Below are positions 1-8,354 of a DNA stretch of 24,173 bases, in pieces. Source of the stretch: an uncultured bacterium (GTDB taxonomy: Bacteria > Patescibacteriota > Dojkabacteria > SC72); contig CALDJM010000075.1 of the NCBI GenBank assembly GCA_937899155.1, positions 1-24,173 of the forward strand. Reading direction: 5' to 3'. Every line of letters begins with the position of its first letter. The stretch's first letter is position 1. The position numbers and the translations under genes are program-made. The notes beneath the pieces were generated by a model that did no database searches, was not told the origin of the DNA, and was given only the letters and a program-made list of their open reading frames with translations.

Positions 1-1
1 T

Positions 2-3000
2 ACTGCTGTAAACAGGACGAGATGTAGGCCGATAGAAGGTTTCTATGACAGTGAGAGTGCTTGTTGTTCTACTAATGGTTGTGGAACAGAAAAGACCTGT
101 TACTACTGTCTAGGAGGAGAGGTCAAAGAGAGAACAACAAGAGGTAATTGCCATAGTGACGAATCAACAACTCGACCTTCTTGTGAACAGAAGACTTGTT
201 ACTGGTGTTCTAATGGTCAAGTCAAAGAGAGGAAGACTAGTGGAGAGTGTAGTGGTGTAGAATCGACAACTAGACCTACTTGTGCACAAACAGTTAGTTG
301 TTTCTGTACTAGCAATAATTGTAGAAATCCTGAGGTTAAAGATGGTGTTAGTTGTAATACTACTCAAGGTTGTTATGCTAAGAAAGTAGATTGTATAGAT
401 AATAATGTATCTGGGGGTAGCATAGGTAGTAACAAAACTTGTTGTAAACCTTCTCTTAATGGTAATCAAGTTAGTTGTAGTTGTCTAGAAAATCAAAGTT
501 CTTGTAATACTGGTGCTGGGTATCATGAGTATGCTAATAAAACTGCTTGCCAAAGTAGTAGGGTTGTGAACGGTGAGTGTAGAAATGGTAGGCAAGAAAA
601 GATTGTATACCCACCAATTGAGCAGCAACCAGGACCTGAGCCAAGAGCCTCTTCTTTACTTAATAATTTATTTACGAGTAAGTCGTATGCTCAAAGGTCT
701 AGTCCTACTAGTTTTAACTTGATGATTGCTGATTCTGGGGCTGGTTCTGGAGGAAGTAGTGATTGTGGAAATCAGGGTAGTACAACAGGAGTTTCTTCTT
801 CTTTAGTGCCGGTATGGGAAATAACCTATAATACTGACACTCAAGAAAATCAATGTAAAAAAGAAACCTCTAATAATAGTGTTTCTGTGCTTCTTGGTTA
901 CTTTGGCAGTAAAGAAGCTTGCGAAGATGCTTTGAAGGACATAGCCGATGAGTTGTTAGGCAATAACTTCGGTAAAGGATATTCTGGTGGTACTGATGGT
1001 ACTCGTGGTACTCGTGGTACTCCGAGATGTAACGGAGATGGAGATCAGAGTCAATACGAGATTAGAGTTGATCCTCAAGCACTCAGAGGACATTGTTCTC
1101 AAGGTGAGTCATATTGTTATGTTGGTATCTATCATAAGGGTAGCTGGAATCTTGCAGGAGAGCTTTGTAGGTATGTAAAAGTGAAGGGACAGATATGTGG
1201 TGCTGTTGCTTGCGGAGAGGAGGAGTCTTTGGTTGAGGCAAAAGGTAAGTGTAATGATACTCGTGGGTGTATGTGTAAAGGTGAAAGAATAGAATTTTGG
1301 GAAGATTGCGGTAGTTTAGAAGATCAGTCTGAAGTACAAAATTCTACAGGAGAGGATGAAGATAGTGAAGATAGTGATAAAGAGAATTCTAAGTATTGTT
1401 GTGATGGAAATTGTTCTTGTACGAATAAAGAAGGAAGTAATTGTGCTCCGGGGCAGACTGAGATAAAATCGAATTCTCTTGCTTCTGCTAAAAGCACTTG
1501 TAGTTCAGATATGATATACTGTATTTATCAAAAGACAGTAACATCTTATGAATTGAAAAAGCGTAGTGACACGGTTAGTTGTCCTCCTTGTAGCGCTCAA
1601 GCATCTAGTGAAAAATGTTTCTATCAATTACAATCAGATGAGGAATGTCCGAAACCCCTTAATAAACTCTATTTCCCTGTTGTTAATCAACCAGGAGATA
1701 TTCCACCTTGCAGTAATCCATCTTCTAACACTAGTATCTCTTGTAAATGTCCTGATAATTATACCAAAGCGGGTCAAGAGATAAAGGCAGGAGAAGACTG
1801 TGGTGTTCCTGATTATGTAATTCCAACCTGTTATATTCCAGATAATAACACTAAAAGTTGTAGTGTTATGAAGCAAGACAATATAAATTATTCTTTTTGC
1901 ATGTCAAGTAAGGGAGATATTTCAGAAGACAACTGTATTGCAAAGAATTTTAAAGAAGAATATTGTTGGATTCGAGATGATTCAAGATGTAGAATTTCTA
2001 ATACAGATAGAAACCTTGACCCAAAATGCTCTGGTTCTAATTTGTATCAAACTAGAGAAGAATGCTTTGCGAAAGACATATCTTGTTATGTTCCATCTCT
2101 TCAAGATGGCAAGTGTACAAAGGTTACAAATGAGCCACAAACATGTTTAAAAGATGGAGTGCAAAAAGCAGGGGTTTTTATCGCGAAACCTGAATGTGAA
2201 AGCTATCTGAAAACTGTTCTAGGTCCAAGAATCACATTGGAAAAAGGTGGCAGATGTCCTGAGGGTGGTGATGCTTGTGTGTGTGGTGAAAAATTTGTCT
2301 CTGAGGGTGAGTGTTGTGGTATTGCCAGATATAAGTATGGCGTTACTAGTAATACGGGTGTTCCTTCTTCAGCTTGTCAATGGGATCTAACTGGTAAGTA
2401 TTGTAATATAGATGAATGTAACCTTCATAGAGGAACAGTAATACTTACAAAGATAGGAGAAATAGAGGAAAAGGATGGTCGTGATTTCACTGCTGCTTAT
2501 AATGAAACTGAACAAAAGGTTTGTGCACAGAAAACAGGTAAAGAATGTTCTCCTTATGAGCTTCATCAAGTAGATAATGAAGGGTTATCCCCTTGTGAAG
2601 TAACAGAGTGTTGGTCAGATATGGGTAAGGGTAGTGGTGGTACCTTGCTTCCTCAGGTATATGCTCAAGAGAATGGAGTGGGAGGATGGGTAAATAATGT
2701 AGTATTCTATTCTCCTGAAACTGGAGTATATGAAGTAAGTACATCTAAAGGTAAAACGACAGTTTTAGGAGGCGATGCAAGAGTCTTCTATTACGAAAGA
2801 AATGGAGAGGAAGGTTATCAATCTCCAGAAGACCCTAAAAATCCTAAAGATAATGAAGATAGGATAGTTTCGGGATCTGCAATTAGAGTATCTCAAGTAG
2901 CAGTGCTAAAGAAAGTCTCTCTTAAAGAAGGTGTAAACATTATCTCTTTCAATCTTTTGCCTTCCCCAGGTACAGCTAATCAGAAACTTACTTTTGAAGA

Positions 3001-3538
3001 TTTCTTACGAATAGCTAATCGAGATGGTGATAATGTATCGCGTATAGCTACTTTCCGTGGAAGTCAATGGGAGGGTGGTGCTCAGTATGATTTTGGAAGT
3101 AAAGAGGTAAAAGGACAGAGAGATAAGGCATTATCAATGGGTATAGGTTATCTTGTTGTTGCGGAGAAAGATGTTACAATCCAAGTACCAGGGTATGCTA
3201 TTAAAGATTCCATCCCTATCGCCTTCTCCTCAGGTTGGAACTTAGTAGGAGTCCACGGTCATCAAAAAGCATATACAGCGCAATCATTCATAAACAGTAT
3301 AAACAGTACCAAAGGTCTTAAAGCAGATAATGTAACATGGTGGCCAACCAGCAAGGGTAGATATGAGGGATATCAAGTATCTGAAGGTCAAACATACGGT
3401 CAAGACTTTGCAATAAGTCCATTGAATGGATACTTTGTAAGAATAACAGACCTTCAACATGAGAGACAGGAATGTAAATCCATCCTTTGGAATCCAGGAG
3501 GTCAAAACAATGAAGAGTGTGGAACTCAATTAAATTAA
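2..3538 (+). CDS. Giant Cys-rich exported protein, 5' end outside window
   Basis: The frame is open from base 2 to the TAA at 3536-3538 (1,178 codons visible). The first Met-like codon, GTG 566, lies mid-protein, so the real start is upstream of the window. About 80 cysteines are spread over visible residues 1-880, often as CxC, CC or CxxC pairs, including two 33-residue tandem repeats at the left edge. The last ~280 residues are nearly Cys-free and contain two beta-rich stretches with a 'GWNLVG'-type core (near residue 1,078) and a related 'GVNIISFN' stretch, as in beta-sandwich domains of bacterial surface proteins. There is no C-terminal TM segment or sorting signal, so it is probably released or held by partners. 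The Cys pattern implies extracytoplasmic disulfides. It leads a run of surface genes, and the next starts 12 nt downstream. Specific function unknown; an adhesin or fibre-like role is inference. Confidence 0.8.
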   Translation, partial: TAVNRTRCRPIEGFYDSESACCSTNGCGTEKTCYYCLGGEVKERTTRGNCHSDESTTRPSCEQKTCYWCSNGQVKERKTSGECSGVESTTRPTCAQTVSCFCTSNNCRNPEVKDGVSCNTTQGCYAKKVDCIDNNVSGGSIGSNKTCCKPSLNGNQVSCSCLENQSSCNTGAGYHEYANKTACQSSRVVNGECRNGRQEKIVYPPIEQQPGPEPRASSLLNNLFTSKSYAQRSSPTSFNLMIADSGAGSGGSSDCGNQGSTTGVSSSLVPVWEITYNTDTQENQCKKETSNNSVSVLLGYFGSKEACEDALKDIADELLGNNFGKGYSGGTDGTRGTRGTPRCNGDGDQSQYEIRVDPQALRGHCSQGESYCYVGIYHKGSWNLAGELCRYVKVKGQICGAVACGEEESLVEAKGKCNDTRGCMCKGERIEFWEDCGSLEDQSEVQNSTGEDEDSEDSDKENSKYCCDGNCSCTNKEGSNCAPGQTEIKSNSLASAKSTCSSDMIYCIYQKTVTSYELKKRSDTVSCPPCSAQASSEKCFYQLQSDEECPKPLNKLYFPVVNQPGDIPPCSNPSSNTSISCKCPDNYTKAGQEIKAGEDCGVPDYVIPTCYIPDNNTKSCSVMKQDNINYSFCMSSKGDISEDNCIAKNFKEEYCWIRDDSRCRISNTDRNLDPKCSGSNLYQTREECFAKDISCYVPSLQDGKCTKVTNEPQTCLKDGVQKAGVFIAKPECESYLKTVLGPRITLEKGGRCPEGGDACVCGEKFVSEGECCGIARYKYGVTSNTGVPSSACQWDLTGKYCNIDECNLHRGTVILTKIGEIEEKDGRDFTAAYNETEQKVCAQKTGKECSPYELHQVDNEGLSPCEVTECWSDMGKGSGGTLLPQVYAQENGVGGWVNNVVFYSPETGVYEVSTSKGKTTVLGGDARVFYYERNGEEGYQSPEDPKNPKDNEDRIVSGSAIRVSQVAVLKKVSLKEGVNIISFNLLPSPGTANQKLTFEDFLRIANRDGDNVSRIATFRGSQWEGGAQYDFGSKEVKGQRDKALSMGIGYLVVAEKDVTIQVPGYAIKDSIPIAFSSGWNLVGVHGHQKAYTAQSFINSINSTKGLKADNVTWWPTSKGRYEGYQVSEGQTYGQDFAISPLNGYFVRITDLQHERQECKSILWNPGGQNNEECGTQLN
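92..289 (+). repeat. Two tandem 99-bp (33-aa) Cys repeats
   Basis: Unit 1 is 92-190 and unit 2 is 191-289, both in the frame of the giant Cys-rich protein. Each encodes K-T-C-Y-x-C, then G-x-V-K-E-R, then G-x-C, then E-S-T-T-R-P-x-C-x-Q, with four cysteines at the same spacing. Most positions are identical between units. A weaker related unit continues after 290 (SCFC), and more copies may lie to the left of the window. Confidence 0.85.
989..1024 (+). repeat. 9-bp tandem repeat coding Gly-Thr-Xaa
   Basis: Four 9-bp units of ggtact plus one variable codon (gat, cgt, cgt, ccg) encode GTD-GTR-GTR-GTP inside the giant Cys-rich protein. It forms a short, Gly/Thr-rich, probably flexible linker. 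Because the unit is a multiple of three, copy-number slippage would keep the frame. Confidence 0.7.
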
Positions 3539-3550
3539 GTAAATAAAAAT

Positions 3551-3841
3551 ATGGAAACAATACCTCCAGTATTCTGGATGGTAATTGTTAGTCTCTTAAC
3601 AATATTACTGTCCTTCATACTCTATGAAATAGGTATGCTAATTAAAGAGAGTAGAAATACACTTAAGAATGTAGAAAATATAACAAGTGATACAAGTAAA
3701 ATGGTCTCTACAGTAAAAGGTACTGTAGAGGAGGTAAACGAAGCCATAATACAACCAATCAGAGGTATAGGTGCAGGGGTTTCTGCAATAAGTGGTTTCC
3801 TTTCTGGTCTAAAAGCTGGAAAGTCTGAAGAAGAAAAATAG
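3551..3841 (+). CDS. Small single-TM coiled-coil protein (DUF948-like)
   Basis: A 96-residue protein. Residues 7-28 form one hydrophobic helix (PPVFWMVIVSLLTILL and on), followed by a Ser/Thr/Asn-rich amphipathic stretch (about 30-75) with coiled-coil character, then a Gly-rich helix and a charged tail. Size and layout resemble DUF948-type small membrane proteins, whose function is poorly defined; the match is by eye. It starts 12 nt after the giant Cys-rich gene and is probably co-transcribed with it. The ATG has no Shine-Dalgarno; the 13 bases spanning the start (ataaaaatatgga) recur exactly at the start of the gene at 12,330. Confidence 0.75.
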   Translation: METIPPVFWMVIVSLLTILLSFILYEIGMLIKESRNTLKNVENITSDTSKMVSTVKGTVEEVNEAIIQPIRGIGAGVSAISGFLSGLKAGKSEEEK

Positions 3842-3862
3842 AACAAAATAGAACTTAATACA

Positions 3863-3891
3863 TTGTAATATTACCTATTTCTAGGTATCAT
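3863..3891 (+). promoter_or_regulatory. Candidate promoter for the FN3 surface gene
   Basis: TTGTAA (3863-3868), a 17-bp spacer and TATCAT (3886-3891) match the -35 and -10 consensus at 4/6 and 5/6. Only 7 nt separate the -10 from ATG 3899, so transcription would begin at or next to the start codon, giving a leaderless mRNA. This is consistent with the absence of a Shine-Dalgarno. Prediction only. Confidence 0.4.
3872..3887. promoter_or_regulatory. Perfect inverted repeat in promoter spacer
   Basis: TACCTA (3872-3877), a 4-nt gap (TTTC) and TAGGTA (3882-3887) form a perfect 6-bp palindrome. It lies between the candidate -35 and -10 boxes of the FN3 gene and overlaps the first two bases of the -10. 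There is no T-run after it, so it is not a terminator. An operator is possible; no regulator gene is seen nearby. Confidence 0.3.
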
Positions 3892-3898
3892 ACTCTTA

Positions 3899-5902
3899 AT
3901 GAAAATAGCTCAATTACCTCAAGTAAGAAGAAAGCAAAACATTATCTTGGCTGTACTACTCTTGGCATTACCTCTTTTGGTCTTTGCAGTATATCAAGTA
4001 GTAGAACTAAGAAGTAGGGCATCTGGAGATATAGAACCAAAAAATATAATTGTCAGTGATTTAACCACTAGCCTCATAACTATCTCTTGGACTACAGAAA
4101 AAGCATCCATAGGGTCTGTTGTGATATTAGAAAATGGAGCTGAGAAAAAAACATATAAAGACAGTAGAGATACTAGCAGTACAAGAAAAAAGAATACTCA
4201 CCATGTTCAACTCACAGACCTTTCCCCAAATACACAGTACAAATTCTTGATTACATCAGATAGTAAGAAATACACTTCAGTTGGTGGTAATGAACTCTCT
4301 TTCAAAACAGCACCTATGAAAGAAGGACTTCCAGTTGTAAATCCTGCAGGAGGTAAAATAGCGACAGCATCAGACAGCGACATTCTTGTATATTTGCTAC
4401 TTAGTGATAAAAGTACATACCCTGTATCGTCAGTTCTTTCGAGTACCAAAAGTTGGCACTTAGATCTATCTTCTCTTCTTAAATCATCTAATAAAGAAAG
4501 AGTCAAGGTTGACAAAAACACAGGCTTAACAATATTAGCTACTGATGGAAGAGGTAAAGGAGCTACTCTAACAGGAACATATTCATCTCTTTTTGATAGC
4601 TCAGGTATCCTGAAGACCTCTCATAAGATGCAGTTAGAAGATGGAAAAGACATCTATACATCTATTCCTGATGTAGCTAAATTAGCAATATCAGTACCTG
4701 ATGAGGGTAAGTGTTGGTATTTTGATGGTATTTGTAAAGAAACAACAGAAAACTGTTCTGGAAGTGGTAGATATTTAACAAAAGAATTATGTGAGAGTGC
4801 GAATAGTGATGATCCCGATGACCCTTACGACCCAGATGACCCTGACAAACCATATGTTCCAGGTATTAGACCTCCTAGTGGTAATGAAGGGGAAAATCCT
4901 AGTGATGATATCGAATTTACAAACAGACAGTACCGAATCATAGAACATCTAAGATGGACAGATTTAACAAATGCTCCTCGCTTTGGTGTTAGTGGTAATA
5001 CAGGAGCGAGTAGTATTAAAGTGACAAATATTACTGATACAGGTTTTACAGTGATATGGGTATCCGAGCAAAAAGAAGAAGGTTCTGTTAAATATGGGAC
5101 ATCTCCAACACAACTTGGTAGTGTTGCTGCGGATAGCAGGGATGGTTTTGGTGCAAAAAGTAAAAACTATCTTCATAATGTAAATGTGTCTAGTCTTCAG
5201 CCAAAAACAAAATATTTCTACAATGTCATCTCTGGAAGTGACACTTACAACAATGGAGGTAATGGTTTCTCTGTAGAAACACATTCGACCATAGAAGGTT
5301 CAGGAAGAGTTTTCTCTGTGGCAGGAGAATTAACAGGTATGCCTGAACATAAAGAAGTAATCCTTCTTGGAAAAATTAAAGATGGCGATGATACTGGAAG
5401 TAAGGGGGAAAGCTCTACTATTTCAACTATTGTGGGAGAGGATAGTTCTTGGATTTTACCTGTTGCAGAGATGAGGGAAGGTGATGGCAGTAAGTACTTT
5501 GAACATACGGCAGGTGATACTTTGCTCATCGATCCATATACAACTTTCAATTCTGCACAACAGAAGGTTAGTATGGAAGGCATAGATACTAAAGATGTAA
5601 CCATCGGTTTAGAAGAGAGTACTTCTTCAGATCCAATAGAAACAGAGAGTGTGCCAAGACTTAAAGATTACGGCATTACAGGCTCTGCCCAATATGTAGT
5701 ACCTTCTTCCAATCCTCAAAGTTCTGTACCACAACAAAATTCGCTAACAGTTGAATCTGGAGAGATACCAAAGACAGGATTATTGGATTCTTTTGTAGGA
5801 ATACTACTAGTATCAATATCTTTAATAGGTAGTGGTACAGTTGTATTTTTGTCGATAAGGAACAAAGAGAAAAAGGATGGGAAGATGGTAAAAGGACTCT
5901 AA
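3899..5902 (+). CDS. Two-FN3 surface protein with IPKTG sorting-like tail
   Basis: A 667-residue exported protein. A signal/anchor helix at ~17-34 is preceded by basic residues. FN3-like (purple-acid-phosphatase-N-like) domain 1 spans ~45-145 and is followed by a carboxypeptidase-regulatory-like beta domain (~148-270). A short Cys module (GKCWYFDGIC, then ...LCESA) and an Asp/Pro-rich linker (~302-320, DPDD repeats) lead to FN3 domain 2 (~370-465) and a second beta domain (~470-580). A Ser/Pro-rich stalk ends in IPKTG, a TM helix and a basic tail. IPKTG plus TM plus positive tail is the layout of a sortase substrate; no sortase is in the window, so it may simply be a C-terminal anchor. The function is probably cell-surface binding. 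The next gene duplicates its second half. Confidence 0.8.
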   Translation: MKIAQLPQVRRKQNIILAVLLLALPLLVFAVYQVVELRSRASGDIEPKNIIVSDLTTSLITISWTTEKASIGSVVILENGAEKKTYKDSRDTSSTRKKNTHHVQLTDLSPNTQYKFLITSDSKKYTSVGGNELSFKTAPMKEGLPVVNPAGGKIATASDSDILVYLLLSDKSTYPVSSVLSSTKSWHLDLSSLLKSSNKERVKVDKNTGLTILATDGRGKGATLTGTYSSLFDSSGILKTSHKMQLEDGKDIYTSIPDVAKLAISVPDEGKCWYFDGICKETTENCSGSGRYLTKELCESANSDDPDDPYDPDDPDKPYVPGIRPPSGNEGENPSDDIEFTNRQYRIIEHLRWTDLTNAPRFGVSGNTGASSIKVTNITDTGFTVIWVSEQKEEGSVKYGTSPTQLGSVAADSRDGFGAKSKNYLHNVNVSSLQPKTKYFYNVISGSDTYNNGGNGFSVETHSTIEGSGRVFSVAGELTGMPEHKEVILLGKIKDGDDTGSKGESSTISTIVGEDSSWILPVAEMREGDGSKYFEHTAGDTLLIDPYTTFNSAQQKVSMEGIDTKDVTIGLEESTSSDPIETESVPRLKDYGITGSAQYVVPSSNPQSSVPQQNSLTVESGEIPKTGLLDSFVGILLVSISLIGSGTVVFLSIRNKEKKDGKMVKGL

Positions 5903-5946
5903 TTAAAATACAAATCATGTATAAATAAAATAACCATTTATAAAAC

Positions 5947-6870
5947 ATGCCCAATTCAGACAAAGACAACAAGGTAGGAGAGCAAAGTATAATGATCACC
6001 AATCTTACAGACACAGGCTTTACTGTAATCTGGGTGTCTAAAGAGAAAGAACAGGGCTATGTAAAATACTCTATCTCACAATCAAATCTCTCTAGCACAG
6101 AAAGTGATGAAAGAGATGACATGTTCACAAAGAAGGAATATCGAGTACATAGTGTAAAGCTTTCAAGATTAAGACCAGAAACAAAATATTTTTTCAATGT
6201 GGTCTCAGGAGATCAAACATATGACAATGGAGGGGAGAGTTTTTCTGTTACAACATCAAAAACAGAAAACACTCCTCCAGGGTTTGAATTTGCAAAAGGA
6301 GAATTTAAGAACCTTCCTGAACATGGAGAGGCTATCATTCTAGCAAGTATAAAAGATACAGACTCTTCTGGTAGTAAAGGTATTAGTAATACAATGTCTA
6401 CTCTTGCTGATAGTAATGGCTACTGGTCAATCTCTCTTTCAAGTATGAGGACTTCTGATGGTAAAGGGTATTTCCAATTTACAGATAAAGATATCCTGAC
6501 ATTAAAATCATATACCACTATACCTTCTGTACAAAAAGAGGTTGAGCTAAAAGGTGTAGAGAAGAAAGAAATCACAGTAGATCTTAAGGGAGTAGAGTCT
6601 GAGAACAAAGGGGGGAACAAAGAGCCAGAAAAAAATACAATTGTTACCTCTCCACCACCAAGTCAAGAGGTTGTAAGTGATACCCATAGGAATACAGATG
6701 TGTTATTATTATCAATATCTCTACTTCTGTTCTTTTTACTAGGATTTATATTCTTTTACTTAAAAAAGCTAAGAAAAGATGAACGGAAGGAAAGAATTAA
6801 TAACACCCTACTAGGAGGGTCTCAAACCTTATCAGAAGAGCAATCTAAAATAGGAGAAAATGAAAGATAA
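5947..6870 (+). CDS. FN3 paralogue lacking signal peptide, C-terminal TM
   Basis: A 307-residue protein that aligns along most of its length with residues ~372-600 of the preceding FN3 protein: the ITDTGFTVIWVS-type core, the YNNGG/YDNGG turn, the MPEH/LPEH stretch and the GSKG loop are shared. It therefore holds one FN3 and one beta domain, then a Ser/Pro linker, a TM helix (~247-268) and a basic cytoplasmic tail of ~35 residues without IPKTG. No signal peptide precedes the FN3 domain, and an in-frame TAA at 5941-5943 rules out extension upstream. It overlaps the next gene by 11 nt. It looks like a 5'-truncated tandem duplicate. It may be functional, since the frame is intact, but its export is unexplained. 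Confidence 0.75.
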   Translation: MPNSDKDNKVGEQSIMITNLTDTGFTVIWVSKEKEQGYVKYSISQSNLSSTESDERDDMFTKKEYRVHSVKLSRLRPETKYFFNVVSGDQTYDNGGESFSVTTSKTENTPPGFEFAKGEFKNLPEHGEAIILASIKDTDSSGSKGISNTMSTLADSNGYWSISLSSMRTSDGKGYFQFTDKDILTLKSYTTIPSVQKEVELKGVEKKEITVDLKGVESENKGGNKEPEKNTIVTSPPPSQEVVSDTHRNTDVLLLSISLLLFFLLGFIFFYLKKLRKDERKERINNTLLGGSQTLSEEQSKIGENER

Positions 6871-8326
6871 AAAAGTAAATAAAAAAGCATTCTGGTTTTT
6901 TACATTTTTAGTTGTCTTTTCTTTTCTTGCAGTAAAACTAGTCAAGGGCTTAGAAAAAGAAACAAAACCAGTCGCAAATTTGGCTCCCAAAGTGGAGGAG
7001 TGTTCTACTTGTGGAGTTAAGGAAATTCCTACAGAAGTTTTAGACGAAAGCGAAACAGATTCTTTGAATATCGCATATGTGGAAGAATCACAGACAATAG
7101 ATATTACTGAGAAACTAAGTAATGTAGACAAAGAGGTTCTGGGCACAAATCTTAATTGTGCAAGTATAAAAAATTCCCTTTCTTCAATAAGGGTGGCATG
7201 TTCTACAGGAGGAGGAGGTATAAACTTTAGTAATGGGAGTCCTACTTCTTCAGGTGGTGGTTTCTTGGTAACTAAGGACACTAAAATAGAATTAGTTAAA
7301 GTTACTTACCCTTTGGCTCTTATGTTAGGTCAATTTACATTTAAAGATAGTCGTAAACAGATAACTAAAACAACACCTGAATATAAATCAAGTGGGGAGC
7401 AAATAGACGAGGTTTATGTGTCAAAAACACTTTCCCCTGCAGAAGCGGTCGAATTTAGTGAGTCTATCAAAGGAACAGAGAGAGAAAATTACGAGGTAGA
7501 AGGAAGAGTCAAATCGAATATTGCTCCCGAAGGTGGGCAGAGTAGTCCTAAAGGGAAATATGTTGTGACTAATGCTGATCATAATCCAATACCTTCCTGT
7601 TATGAAAAGGAGCATGAAAAGGAGATAGCTATTGGTGATTATAATGTTGGGAAATCAAATTATATAGCGTCAGATAAGGACAATGGTGGGTATGCTAGGC
7701 AGCAAATCCCTGGTGGGGACAATTTAATTCCTATCGAATCAAATGAATGTTTAGCAGAGGGCGAAGATTTTAAGAGAGATAAGTTTACTCTTACTGCATG
7801 TAACAAAAAAGCAGCTATTATCGCAGGAAAACTGAAAAAGTTTTTTAGTCCCACACAATGGGATGTATGTAAACCAAAACCACCAGGAGGAGATCCAGTT
7901 AAACAGGATATTATGGGAGTTGAAGACGGACAGTGTGTTGATCCTGCTAGTATTGTAGTTGAAATGACTCCGATATTTGGGAGTCCATACGAATGCACTA
8001 ATGAACTTTGTGCAAATGCTTTCTTGACATATATGCAAAAGGGGACTTTAGCTCCAACACAAAGTAAAGCAAAGATGGCTAAGGGATCGAGTCCGAAAAA
8101 TAGCTTAATGTTTTTTGTTGGTACAAAATGTGGTGCAACGATAGATGGTTTGTATACTGATGTTACATGTCTTTGGGATATGTCACCTTTGTTAGCTAAC
8201 TACAACTTAGAAGCAAAAGATAAGGCACCTAAACAAGATGATTTTCCTAAGAATTTTGATGTATACTGGAGGAGTGTTGAAGTAGCAAAAGATAGATCTG
8301 CGAGACAGTATGGAATTGCAGAGTAA
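6860..8326 (+). CDS. Exported Cys-containing protein of unknown function
   Basis: A 488-residue protein. After a basic N-terminus, residues ~9-28 form a hydrophobic signal/anchor helix (AFWFFTFLVVFSFLAV). The rest is polar and extracytoplasmic in character, with cysteines spread along it (EECSTCG near residue 50, and pairs around 340-440 such as YECTNELC), a Gly-rich linker at ~117-135 and PKPPGG near 345. I recognise no family. The start overlaps the end of the FN3 paralogue (ATGAAAGATAA), and AGGAG lies 3 nt before the ATG, the only Shine-Dalgarno-like string at any start here. It sits directly before the VirB6-like gene, a position typical of co-assembled surface components. Confidence 0.75.
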   Translation: MKDKKVNKKAFWFFTFLVVFSFLAVKLVKGLEKETKPVANLAPKVEECSTCGVKEIPTEVLDESETDSLNIAYVEESQTIDITEKLSNVDKEVLGTNLNCASIKNSLSSIRVACSTGGGGINFSNGSPTSSGGGFLVTKDTKIELVKVTYPLALMLGQFTFKDSRKQITKTTPEYKSSGEQIDEVYVSKTLSPAEAVEFSESIKGTERENYEVEGRVKSNIAPEGGQSSPKGKYVVTNADHNPIPSCYEKEHEKEIAIGDYNVGKSNYIASDKDNGGYARQQIPGGDNLIPIESNECLAEGEDFKRDKFTLTACNKKAAIIAGKLKKFFSPTQWDVCKPKPPGGDPVKQDIMGVEDGQCVDPASIVVEMTPIFGSPYECTNELCANAFLTYMQKGTLAPTQSKAKMAKGSSPKNSLMFFVGTKCGATIDGLYTDVTCLWDMSPLLANYNLEAKDKAPKQDDFPKNFDVYWRSVEVAKDRSARQYGIAE

Positions 8327-8354
8327 TTGATTAAATTTTATTTATTTATATATT

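Noticed and set aside
164..469. A 101-codon minus-strand open frame at the left edge
   Set aside because: It is antisense to the Cys-rich coding frame that is open from base 2. Its Thr/Ile/Tyr-rich composition is the expected antisense shadow.
566..568. GTG 566 as the start of the first gene
   Set aside because: The same frame is open to the left edge and encodes the same Cys-rich style with tandem repeats, so this codon is internal.
668..700. Internal 'SYAQ' and 'VYAQEN' stretches in the giant protein as signal-peptidase sites
   Set aside because: Neither is preceded by a long enough hydrophobic core, and the frame upstream is already Cys-rich extracellular sequence.
989..1024. Short direct repeats as a CRISPR remnant
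   Set aside because: Units are 9 bp, contiguous, in frame and coding, without spacers.
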